DNA of 32,092 bases from CAYRFQ01 sp964423615. Its GTDB lineage: Bacteria; Planctomycetota; Planctomycetia; Gemmatales; Gemmataceae. Every line of letters begins with the position of its first letter. The stretch's first letter is position 1. Below the pieces are notes generated by a model that was not told the DNA's origin, ran no database searches, and was given only the letters and a program-made list of their open reading frames with translations. Position numbers and translations under genes: made by a program. Positions 24,424 to 31,723 of the stretch are shown here, piece by piece. The stretch covers positions 1 to 32,092 of the forward strand of contig CAYRFQ010000093.1 in assembly GCA_964423615.1 (NCBI GenBank), read 5' to 3'.

Positions 24424-24442
24424 TAGGGCTCCTGAGATGGGG

Positions 24443-25021
24443 TTAAGGATTCGAATTGCCTTTGCCTTCGGAATTTGGTTCAGGTTTCGTATCGGATTTT
24501 CCGTTGGGTTCCGGCGGGAGCTCGGGAGAAGATATCGACGTAACGCTGACCAGAGGAGTCGTTGGAGTATCGGCTCCAGTTGATTTCTGTTGAGTAAGCC
24601 GACCAACGATGAGAGCGGCCTTGTCTTTGAAACTCTTGAGTTGAGCGAGCAATTTCTCGTCTTTCGCCGGGATTGCCAGACGCCACTTCATCCCTCGGGA
24701 AACCACAAACCAAGTCGCTTGACCAACTCCGCCTACGCTTAACAAAGACGGATTGGCCGAGGTGATCGTTCCCCGGATTTCGACTTTTACGAATTGTTGT
24801 TGGAATTCTTCGGCCTTCTTCTCGGCTTCTTTGACTTTGGCTTGTAAGTCCTTCTCTTCAGTGCGAAGTTTCTCAATCTGCTGTTGCAGCCCTTCGAGCT
24901 TCTTTCGCAACTCTTGAGCTTTCTTCACTGGATCGGTGGCAACCTGGGCGAAGACTGGGGGCACGCCCGCAAAAAGGCCTCCGACGGTGATGAACATCAC
25001 GACAGTCAACCGATTCTTCAT
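24443..25021 (-). CDS. Secreted coiled-coil protein, paralogue of downstream gene
   Basis: A 192-residue exported protein. ATG 25021 has GGAGA 7 bases upstream; the longer frame to 25303 is Cys/Ser-rich and unconvincing. The signal peptide (VVMFITVGGLFAGVPPVFA, cut near FAQ) precedes a coiled coil (KKAQELRKKLEGLQQQIEKL and following ~25 residues). Then VKVEIRGTITSANPSLLSV and KDKAALIVGRLTQQ parallel the FEIRG and KAVILNGQLVRT blocks of the next gene. It ends in a short Pro/Glu/Lys-rich tail instead of the Gly/Pro-rich tail. The shared order (signal, coiled coil, EIRG block, (V)G(R/Q)L strand) argues for tandem duplication. The coiled coils suggest that the two proteins could form a heteromer. 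Confidence 0.85.
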   Translation of the reverse strand: MKNRLTVVMFITVGGLFAGVPPVFAQVATDPVKKAQELRKKLEGLQQQIEKLRTEEKDLQAKVKEAEKKAEEFQQQFVKVEIRGTITSANPSLLSVGGVGQATWFVVSRGMKWRLAIPAKDEKLLAQLKSFKDKAALIVGRLTQQKSTGADTPTTPLVSVTSISSPELPPEPNGKSDTKPEPNSEGKGNSNP

Positions 25022-25405
25022 GGACGTCTCCGGACGATGGATGTCAAAGCTTGTGTCGAATTTCCGTTTTGGTCTTGTTGCCCATGGTACTCGACCTGGG
25101 TGAGACGGTCCACTACCAAGAAGGCAGGAACTACTCCAAGTCGCACATCGCATTCTCAAGGAATGAACCCCTGTCGTGGCGATACTTGCGCATGGGCTAG
25201 ATAATAACTCGGGTGTTCTGGCGTCGAAGCGGCGCGAGATTGACAAAGACACTGGACATATTCCGCACAATCCGGTTGTGCCGTTGGCGGTATTTGTTCC
25301 CACCGTTGGTCTGTCGACATTTTCCTCAATCCAACTCTTTACCGTGGCCGATTGGACCGAATAGCCGCACGACGGAAATCACCGCGAAGTAGGACCACAC
25401 CCATC
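25022..25405. other. 384-bp divergent intergenic region
   Basis: This lies between the coiled-coil pair (start 25021, minus) and the unknown secreted gene (start 25406, plus). Upstream extensions of both frames run into it but have poor residue composition and no ribosome-binding site. I recognise no RNA gene or strong repeat. It should hold both promoters. Confidence 0.45.
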
Positions 25406-26095
25406 ATGCTATCGACTCGGAAAGGTCTCGGAGTTGGCCTCCTGGTTGTGATATTCACCCCATCAATGCAAGCGGAAGAACACTACTATTTCCTCTTGTT
25501 TACGGCGCAGTCGGAACCGAAAATCCCACGCCTGACGCATACTTTTGCCACAGCGATCAAAGTCCAACACGACCCCAAAACAAACAAATGCACCCATTTC
25601 GTCGCTTCGACCATCAGTTGGTTACCAGCCAGTTTGATCATCCGCCCTTGGGCCCTGCGTGCCGAAAAAGGGCATAACTTTACCCTCAAGGAAACCCTCT
25701 GCAACTCTTTGAAAACGCAGCGTGTTTCGATGTATGGGCCGTTCGAAATTCCCGCCTGGTTTTACCGTCGGTTTGTGCGACAAGTCGTCCATCTCGACGG
25801 CAACAGCGTACTATACAGAGCGGTCGATCCTTATTTTAATCCCAAAATCAGCGACTGCATGCACGGAGTGACGGACATTATCCCCGGTCGCGGGCGCATC
25901 GAATACCCTCACATTTATTACGGAGACTTGAGCGGCCCCCGCATCATGGAGAAGCTGTACCATAAGCAGATCATCCTTTCCTCAGGGGACCACTCTTGGT
26001 TGCTTCCGCTTCTCAAACTCGACCGATACCCGCTGATCCGCCGCACGTATTGTCCCAAATGCAAGAAAGTTCGCCCCGCACTCGAGTCGAGTTGA
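25406..26095 (+). CDS. Secreted protein of unknown function
   Basis: A 229-residue protein. I place the start at ATG 25406 because it gives a signal peptide (MLSTRKGLGVGLLVVIFTPS, cut near MQAEE); the frame is open upstream to 25352, but that part is basic and unlike a leader. The mature part starts HYYFLLFTAQSEPKIPRLTH, contains conserved-looking aromatic segments (TISWLPASLIIRPWALRAEK, PAWFYRRFVRQVVHLDG, CMHGVTDII) and ends with a YCPKCKKV Cys pair. HxGDHS-like residues (SSGDHSWLLP) could be functional. I do not recognise a family. It converges with the sulfatase gene, with a hairpin between. The composition is that of a real, folded protein. Confidence 0.7.
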   Translation: MLSTRKGLGVGLLVVIFTPSMQAEEHYYFLLFTAQSEPKIPRLTHTFATAIKVQHDPKTNKCTHFVASTISWLPASLIIRPWALRAEKGHNFTLKETLCNSLKTQRVSMYGPFEIPAWFYRRFVRQVVHLDGNSVLYRAVDPYFNPKISDCMHGVTDIIPGRGRIEYPHIYYGDLSGPRIMEKLYHKQIILSSGDHSWLLPLLKLDRYPLIRRTYCPKCKKVRPALESS

Positions 26096-26351
26096 AACGG
26101 ATCCACAGACGAAGTCGCAACAGCAACGGCTCCGCTGCGGGGCGGGTGTGGCTCTGGGTTGGGATATGTGTTTTGTTCAGGGAATAGTAACTGACACGCT
26201 TTGTCGTATCGAACGTCGGCCAGGAGTCCGCCGCTGCCAGCCATCCCTCAAGGTTCACCGCTACAGTCCTTCAACATCTGAACGGGTCGACTCCTGCCGA
26301 AGATAGAACGCTTCTGTTGCTCTCATCACAAACAACTCACGCACCAGTCAA

Positions 26352-26383
26352 AGGCAGCCGATCCGACATCGGAACGGCTGCTT
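26352..26383. terminator. Terminator-like hairpin between convergent genes
   Basis: GCAGCCG (26354-26360) and CGGCTGC (26375-26381) form a stem that continues, after an A/A mismatch, with TCCGA/TCGGA around a 2-base loop. It sits 25 bp beyond the sulfatase stop and about 260 bp beyond the stop of the unknown secreted gene. There is no marked T-run. Apart from this hairpin, I see no further gene in the 312-bp gap at 26096-26407. Confidence 0.6.
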
Positions 26384-26407
26384 CCGTACTACGGATTCGA
26401 GTCCCAA

Positions 26408-27850
26408 TTACTTCTTCGAAATTCGTTTCTCCTCTCGATAGAGAATTCGCCACTCGTCGTTGGTTTGTTGTTGCCAACGACGAAGCTCGGCCGCCAACTC
26501 GGCTCGCACCGAAGTGTACTTGGGATCGTTCGCCACGTTTTTCAGCTCTTTGGGATCGTTGACCATGTCATAGAGTTCGTACTTGGGTCGATGCAGATAC
26601 GCATCGATGCTCTTCTCGCCCATCATTTTGTCGCCCCGTTTGAGGATGCCTTGCCACGTCGGGCTCGCCCACAAGTCCGATGCAAACGGATAATCGAGTT
26701 TGTGTCCGAAGTTCACGAGTAGTTTATACTTCCGAGTCCGAATGAATCGCATCGGATAGTACATCGTGATTTCGTGGAACTGGTGCGACCCATACACTCG
26801 ATCCCAACCTTTGGGATTCGTCTGGTCGAGAATCGGCAAGAACGACCGGCCCGGAAGTTCCATCTTGCGCTTGCCGACCTTGTACATGGACGCTTTTCCC
26901 CCACACCAATCCAGGATCGTTGGACAGAGATCCACATAACTGACCATCGCATTGTTCTTGTGACCCTTCTTGTGGCCGGGAGCCGAAACGATCAACGGCA
27001 AATGGACGCCCGGTTCGTAAAGAGTCGTTTTGGCACCAGGAAACGGAATCCCGTTGTCACTGATTAAGATCACCATTGTGTCTTCGAGGTGACCGGTTTG
27101 TCGGAGAATCTCCATCAAGATTCCGACACCACGATCGAGCCGCGAACACGCTTGGTAATACTCCGCGAGTTCCTGGCGGACTTCCGGTTGGTCGGGCAAG
27201 TAATAGGGCACCTTGACATCCTTCGGATCGTATTTCATTTCCTTCGGATCGTCCCTGAATGGATCGTTCCCAAATCCCTTGCGGCTGCGGTGTGGGTCGC
27301 TCGTCGAGTACATCAAAAAGAATGGCTTGTTCTTCTCATTGGCTTCACGAATGAACGTACGCGCTAGTTTGTTCATTCCGATGGGATCACGGTTACCCTT
27401 GGTTCCTTTCCCCGTGTTGGTGTGGAAAGGAAAACTCTCCGGAGGGGCGACGTGGAACTTGCCAATCAGACCGGTCAAGTATCCCAAACGATTCAGGAGA
27501 AACGGTAGGCTCTTGACCCAGGGATGAACCGTCTGGCTGTGATTGCCGTGGGCGTGTCCAAACTGTCCGTTCTGGTGTGTATAAAGGCCCGTCAAGATCG
27601 ACGCTCGGCTCGCACTACACGACGCAACCGTCGAATACGCCTGTGTGAAGACGATTCCATTCTTCGCGAGTTTGTCCAAGTTAGGCACCTTGATAGCCTT
27701 GTTGCCATAACACTCCATGTCCAGGCCCATGTCGTCTACGATGATCAACAAAACGTTCTTGCGAGTCTTCTGTTGGTCGTCCTGGGCCGACACAAGGTCA
27801 GGTGCGAGCAGACACAATAACACTGCCATCATGGTGGAAAATAATCGCAT
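26408..27850 (-). CDS. Secreted S1 sulfatase, N-sulfoglucosamine sulfohydrolase-like
   Basis: A 480-residue exported sulfatase. ATG 27850 has AGGAGG 7 bases upstream, and a signal peptide follows (MMAVLLCLLAPDLVSA). Metal-binding Asp39-Asp40 lie in IIVDDMG. The active-site stretch is C78-S-A-S-R82 followed by ASILTGLYTHQNGQFG; Cys78 would become formylglycine. The motif is CxASR rather than the usual CxPSR. ISDNG and FPGAKTTLYEPG supply further metal and substrate residues. The block around the active site (SCSxSRASxLTG, then HQNGxxG) and LTGLIGKFHVAP resemble human SGSH (heparan N-sulfatase). It likely removes sulfate from sulfated polysaccharides outside the cell, and needs a maturation enzyme not in this window. 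Confidence 0.93.
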   Translation of the reverse strand: MRLFSTMMAVLLCLLAPDLVSAQDDQQKTRKNVLLIIVDDMGLDMECYGNKAIKVPNLDKLAKNGIVFTQAYSTVASCSASRASILTGLYTHQNGQFGHAHGNHSQTVHPWVKSLPFLLNRLGYLTGLIGKFHVAPPESFPFHTNTGKGTKGNRDPIGMNKLARTFIREANEKNKPFFLMYSTSDPHRSRKGFGNDPFRDDPKEMKYDPKDVKVPYYLPDQPEVRQELAEYYQACSRLDRGVGILMEILRQTGHLEDTMVILISDNGIPFPGAKTTLYEPGVHLPLIVSAPGHKKGHKNNAMVSYVDLCPTILDWCGGKASMYKVGKRKMELPGRSFLPILDQTNPKGWDRVYGSHQFHEITMYYPMRFIRTRKYKLLVNFGHKLDYPFASDLWASPTWQGILKRGDKMMGEKSIDAYLHRPKYELYDMVNDPKELKNVANDPKYTSVRAELAAELRRWQQQTNDEWRILYREEKRISKK

Positions 27851-27937
27851 AAAGTACCTCCTGGTTACCCCTGTTCGGTCCGAGTCTGTGCGATGGATTT
27901 CTCGCTAGGACCGTGTTCGGGTTGGGTGCATTGGTGT

Positions 27938-27956
27938 TGAGGACGTACGTCCCTCA
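27938..27956. repeat. Short palindrome upstream of the sulfatase
   Basis: TGAGG-ACGTACGT-CCCTCA is a near-perfect palindrome with one extra C, in the 305-bp gap between the sulfatase start (27850) and the end of the P-loop gene (28156). It is 88 bp upstream of the sulfatase start, so it could be an operator, but a dispersed repeat is equally possible. Confidence 0.4.
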
Positions 27957-28097
27957 GACGATCTTCGTCACCGTATCTGTTGGCAAGGACGGACGCAAGA
28001 AAAACACACCAGGAGGTGATTTTGTGATTTTTTGAAAGATGGTGGCGGAGCCAGAAGACAGAGCGGAGGTTTTCTTGTGTTGTGTTTTGGAACCATA

Positions 28098-28132
28098 CTT
28101 GTGCTTCGTGGTGCAAGCACACCACTCACAAG
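28098..28132 (-). terminator. Long hairpin after the P-loop sulfotransferase-like gene
   Basis: CTTGTG (28098-28103) and GTGGTG (28108-28113) pair with CACCAC (28120-28125) and CACAAG (28127-28132), giving two stacked 6-bp stems with a 4/1 internal loop and a 6-base apex. It starts 24 bp past the stop of the minus-strand gene at 28156, as expected for a terminator. No T-run follows on the minus strand. Confidence 0.5.
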
Positions 28133-28155
28133 AAAAGACGTCGGCTTGTTCACTT

Positions 28156-28959
28156 TTATTCCATCCATCGTCGCCGAACGTTTTCGATCATCTCCGCCGA
28201 ATAGAAGTGACGAAAATACCGAGATCGACACATCCAATCGACATAGTCCCTCGGAGGTTTCATGTTCTGTTTCAATTCTCGGTATGTGCTTGCATAGAGT
28301 TTCTGTTCACCGACGTTTGTGTTGGTGATGTGAAAACCACCCAGTTCTAGAAAATTGCGGAGGACTCGTTCTTTGTTCTGATTGTCCAACTCACTTCGCA
28401 GCACACATAACTGAATGTTTCGTCGCGTATAAAAGGCAAATCCCCTTTGGGGAAACGGTGTTGCGTAGACGTCTATCCCGAGTACCTTCTGAATTCGCTG
28501 TTCGAACCATTCCAAAAGGTATTGATGGGGATAGTTCAATAAGAACAGTGACTTCAATTCTTCCAGGGAAAATCGAGAATCTTGATAGGCAACGCCTGTC
28601 GTCTTTTGGAACGTTTGAAAAAAACCGGATACGTTCCTTCCGATCGGTTCCCGAATCGGTGAGATGACTCGAATAGGTCTATTCTGGACCAAAGCCCAAT
28701 AATGCAAACGACGGATTTGCCATTTGGGATGATTCGCTGTGAAGGCGTGTGTATGAATAACGATGCCCGGATAAACCTTCGCCAACGACGAGGCAATAGA
28801 AGAAGACCCAACTTTGGGCATGGTGTAGACCACGACCGGCGGGTTTTGGTGAATCTGCTTCTCGAATATCAATCGGTCGACGAACGCCGCCAACGTACCA
28901 ATCCAATCTTGGCCCAGCGATTGGGATCGGTGGGCCAAGAAACGTTTCAGAACTTCCAT
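28156..28959 (-). CDS. P-loop sulfotransferase-like / NKWYS-type polysaccharide protein
   Basis: A 267-residue cytosolic-looking protein. ATG 28959 is preceded by GAGGAAAG. Residues 42-60 read VVVYTMPKVGSSSIASSL, a P-loop of the type that binds PAPS 5'-phosphosulfate in sulfotransferases and is found in the 'putative capsular polysaccharide synthesis' (NKWYS) family. VIHTHAF and VISPIREPIGRNVSGFF follow, where the Arg-Glu-Pro and Ser parallel the 3'-phosphate-binding RxPxxRxxS region. FEQRIQKVLGIDVYATPFP and the C-terminal DYVDWMCRSRYFRHFYS are also typical of this family. A role in sulfating a surface glycan is inferred. It diverges from the barrel-like gene, and a GT2 gene lies nearby. Confidence 0.8.
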   Translation of the reverse strand: MEVLKRFLAHRSQSLGQDWIGTLAAFVDRLIFEKQIHQNPPVVVYTMPKVGSSSIASSLAKVYPGIVIHTHAFTANHPKWQIRRLHYWALVQNRPIRVISPIREPIGRNVSGFFQTFQKTTGVAYQDSRFSLEELKSLFLLNYPHQYLLEWFEQRIQKVLGIDVYATPFPQRGFAFYTRRNIQLCVLRSELDNQNKERVLRNFLELGGFHITNTNVGEQKLYASTYRELKQNMKPPRDYVDWMCRSRYFRHFYSAEMIENVRRRWME

Positions 28960-29179
28960 TTTCTTTCCTCGTGTTGCGACTTGGAATCGTTCGGAACGTA
29001 TCGTTCTGGAAATTGCCTGCCTTCATTGGCGCTAACCTGTCGGAAGCCTTACGATACAAGTCTCGAACGGAGGAAACCACTGCAACCCCTCCCGACGAAT
29101 GTATCTTGCGGCGTTTCTTCTTACTTGATATACGTCACATCTCCAACACCATTCTCATTCCCAATGGCGGACCGCTACC

Positions 29180-30091
29180 ATGCGCCAATTCCTATGGATT
29201 GTTGTCTGTGTGTTGGTTGTCCACTCGCCAAACTGGGTGTTCGGCCAGCAGACCACAGAGCCGACAGCCGGTGTGCCCAAACAGTTGCCGGACATCCCCC
29301 AGACCACCACAATCACGGTCCAACCTAGTTCGTTGAATACAGAGATTCCCGCAATCCCAGAACCGACAATTGTCATCCCTCGGACATCAACAATCTTCTC
29401 GCCCCCCAGTGAGGAAAGCAAATCGCCTTCGGAACCCATCGAGGTGACCGAAGAAGCCGAACTTGTTGACGAAGTCATCGACGATCCCACCCACGGTTAT
29501 CTCAGCTATCCCTACGCGATGGACATGCAAGGCTATCGGCTGGAGACACCCACATTCATCTACGACGAGGAACTCGACGAAGAACTCGAATTGCCGCTGT
29601 ATCCTCGATCGATACAGGTCTTTGCCGAAACTGGGACCGATTTCCACGATAATTATCGAACGAATGCCGAGATTCTCATGAGTTCGTGGGACGGGGCAGG
29701 CGTGTTGGCGGGTTTTCTTCACGTTCATCGTGACCTCGCCGGGAACCAAACAGACGACATCTATGTCAGCAAGATAGCCATGTATGAAGGCTTGAAAATG
29801 TCGGATTCGATACTGCGTCGTGCAGGCGGAGGAATGATCACTCTTACACGAAACAACCGAACACACATGGGCTGGAATGCCTTCGTTGGTTTCGATGTGT
29901 TTCCAGTCAAACCAGTCATTATCTCCGGGCTCATCGAGGGCGGTCGGATCGACGACAGCGCTTTGGTTCACACGCGACTGACGGCCGGATATCTCTACAC
30001 ACGATTCGAAGTCTATGCCGGGTATGACTATTTCCATTTCGACTCTGTGAACGTGCACGCTCCCATTGTGGGCCTACGAGTATGGTTCTAA
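29180..30091 (+). CDS. Secreted, probably outer-membrane beta-barrel protein
   Basis: A 303-residue exported protein. ATG 29180 opens a signal peptide (FLWIVVCVLVVHS, cut near VFGQQ). Residues ~25-135 are Pro/Thr/Glu-rich, unstructured and acidic (VTEEAELVDEVIDD, DEELDEELELPLYP). The last ~165 residues alternate in a beta-barrel manner (IQVFAETGTDFHDNYRTNAE, MGWNAFVGFDVFPVKPVI, TAGYLYTRFEVYAGYDYFHF) and finish PIVGLRVWF, a terminal Phe as in BAM-inserted proteins. With about 8-10 strands it would be a small barrel. No family is recognised. The GT2 gene starts one base after its stop, so they are translated from one message. No Shine-Dalgarno sequence is obvious upstream. Confidence 0.75.
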   Translation: MRQFLWIVVCVLVVHSPNWVFGQQTTEPTAGVPKQLPDIPQTTTITVQPSSLNTEIPAIPEPTIVIPRTSTIFSPPSEESKSPSEPIEVTEEAELVDEVIDDPTHGYLSYPYAMDMQGYRLETPTFIYDEELDEELELPLYPRSIQVFAETGTDFHDNYRTNAEILMSSWDGAGVLAGFLHVHRDLAGNQTDDIYVSKIAMYEGLKMSDSILRRAGGGMITLTRNNRTHMGWNAFVGFDVFPVKPVIISGLIEGGRIDDSALVHTRLTAGYLYTRFEVYAGYDYFHFDSVNVHAPIVGLRVWF

Positions 30092-30092
30092 T

Positions 30093-30947
30093 ATGCAACG
30101 CCCTCCACTCGTTTCCATCGTAACTCCATCGTATAATCAAGCTCGCTTCCTCCGAGCTACGATCGAAAGCGTTCTATCCCAAACGTATCCACACATTGAC
30201 TATGTCGTGATCGACGGTGGTTCGACCGACAACTCCCGTTCGATTCTCCAGGACTTTACGAACGAGGTCCGGTGGGTTTCGGAACGAGACCGAGGTCAGA
30301 CCCACGCCATCAATAAAGGTTTGGCGAGAACGCAAGGGGAACTGTGCGCATATCTCAACTCCGATGATGTACTTGCCCCCATGGCTGTCGAGAGGGTTGT
30401 CGGTTATTTCGAGAAATATACCGAAGTTGATGTCGTCTATGGTCGGGCCGAGTATATCGATGAACTCGGGAAACGAATCGGCTTTTACCCCACCCAACCG
30501 TTTTCCCTCGCCCGACTCGCGCACGATTCCTGTCTTTGTCAACCAGCAGTGTTTTGGCGTTCCTCGATCGCCGAAAGAGTTGGCCCCTTCAACGAATCCT
30601 TGAACTATTGCATGGATTACGAGTATTGGTTGCGAATCGCCAACGCTGGCGGAAAGTTCCTCTACGTTGACGATGTCCTGGCTTCGGCCCGACTTCACTC
30701 GGCAGCCAAGACAACGGCCCAGAGCATCCCAATGCATCTCGAAAGCATCGAAGTGTGTTACCAACAGCTTGGGTCGGTGACCGTGGGACCGTTTTTGGGA
30801 CTGTGGAAAGAGCGGATTGCCAGCCACCCGGGAATTCCACAATCGTCTTGGGTCATAGGACTGATGGCTAGACTCCATCTGGCGTACTGGATAGCGAAAC
30901 GGGCTCGAAAGACTGGACTCTGCGGAAAACCTCGTTCGAACAAGTAA
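30093..30947 (+). CDS. Glycosyltransferase family 2
   Basis: A 284-residue GT-A fold enzyme. ATG 30093 is one base after the upstream TAA, consistent with translational coupling; the extension to 30066 overlaps the previous gene and is unlikely. The opening SIVTPSYNQARFLRATIESV is typical for GT2. DGGSTDNS and LNSDDV (the DXD-equivalent binding metal and sugar nucleotide) follow, then CQPAVFWRSSIAERVGPFNE and YCMDYEYWLRIA, which contains the ED/DY acceptor-side motif. It transfers one sugar from a nucleotide sugar; donor and acceptor are unknown. No membrane helix is seen apart from a weakly hydrophobic C-terminal stretch (VIGLMARLHLAYWIA). It probably builds surface polysaccharide with the neighbouring genes. 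Confidence 0.93.
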   Translation: MQRPPLVSIVTPSYNQARFLRATIESVLSQTYPHIDYVVIDGGSTDNSRSILQDFTNEVRWVSERDRGQTHAINKGLARTQGELCAYLNSDDVLAPMAVERVVGYFEKYTEVDVVYGRAEYIDELGKRIGFYPTQPFSLARLAHDSCLCQPAVFWRSSIAERVGPFNESLNYCMDYEYWLRIANAGGKFLYVDDVLASARLHSAAKTTAQSIPMHLESIEVCYQQLGSVTVGPFLGLWKERIASHPGIPQSSWVIGLMARLHLAYWIAKRARKTGLCGKPRSNK

Positions 30948-31389
30948 ACTCCCCTGAGCCATCGAATCTGTCGTGCCTTCCCTCGCAACTCCCACAAAGC
31001 AACCAGGCCTCGGCGACTGCCGGAGATAATATCGCCCGCACACCTCTGGTTGAACTTCTCCGATACTCGACTGTCCAGTCGAACGGACACCCTCCGACGG
31101 TTTACACTCTTCGGACTCCAACATTGGGTCAATCAGACAATGTGAACTCTTAACCGATTTGAGACTTTTCGGAACAAGTAGACACAGTCTCCCACAACCC
31201 AAACCTTATCCCGATTGCGTCGAGGCGAATGTTGTCGGTTCGCAACACCAGGATGCCTTCTTGCACTGGCGAGAAGCCTCCCTCACCGATGTTCGACGCT
31301 TGTTGTCTATCGTTATCACTTTGTCTTGCCAGAGTACCGACTCAGGCGAGAGACCGCGACATCCTTGAGCGTTTCGCGATTGCTCCAAG

Positions 31390-31411
31390 GGGCTTGAGCG
31401 TTCTCAAGCCC
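31390..31411. terminator. Perfect 9-bp hairpin
   Basis: GGGCTTGAG and CTCAAGCCC enclose the tetraloop CGTT. It lies 443 bp after the GT2 stop and 62 bp before a putative promoter. It could end a transcript from upstream, or be part of an RNA; no T-run follows. Confidence 0.5.
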
Positions 31412-31472
31412 TATCAACTGAAACGATAAATCGGAAAAGACCTTTTATCTCTCCTGAATTTCCCAAGGATTG

Positions 31473-31501
31473 TTGACTTGTCTAGTCCGTTTTCTCACAA
31501 T
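31473..31501 (+). promoter_or_regulatory. Possible sigma-70-like promoter
   Basis: TTGACT (31473-31478), then a 17-base spacer, then CACAAT (31496-31501; 4 of 6 match to TATAAT). Transcription would begin near 31508 and give a leader of roughly 215 bases before ATG 31724. Spacing and the -35 box are good, but planctomycete promoters are poorly defined, so this is only a candidate. Confidence 0.35.
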
Positions 31502-31723
31502 GACATTTAATATAAGAAATGGGGTAACCCTCCTTGGTTCTTGACTACATCCGATCCGCGAGCGAGTATTTTACTCGGATCCGAGAATTTCGCAGGCTTC
31601 CTCGCGGGCAGAACAAGGTGGAAGTTTGGTGCACCTCGAATTCGTTCAGTGTACTGAGGCGTTTGGGAAGAATGTCTCAGAGCTGAAATCTACAATCACC
31701 TTGTTTCCTTTGAGGAGTCGTTG

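Larger units (their letters stand above)
30948..31723. other. 776-bp intergenic region without a recognised gene
   Basis: Short frames here are Cys/Ser/Arg-rich on both strands and lack ribosome-binding sites, so none is called. The region holds a 9-bp hairpin (31390-31411), the palindrome CTCGGATCCGAG (31574-31585) next to a CGAGT/ACTCG stem (31563-31577), and a possible promoter at 31473-31501. A small RNA or a long 5' leader for the next gene is possible, but the sequence gives no direct evidence. Confidence 0.5.

Noticed and set aside
30174..31202. 342-codon open frame on the minus strand opposite the GT2 gene
   Set aside because: It overlaps a clear glycosyltransferase and continues into non-coding sequence with Ser/Cys/Arg-rich residues.
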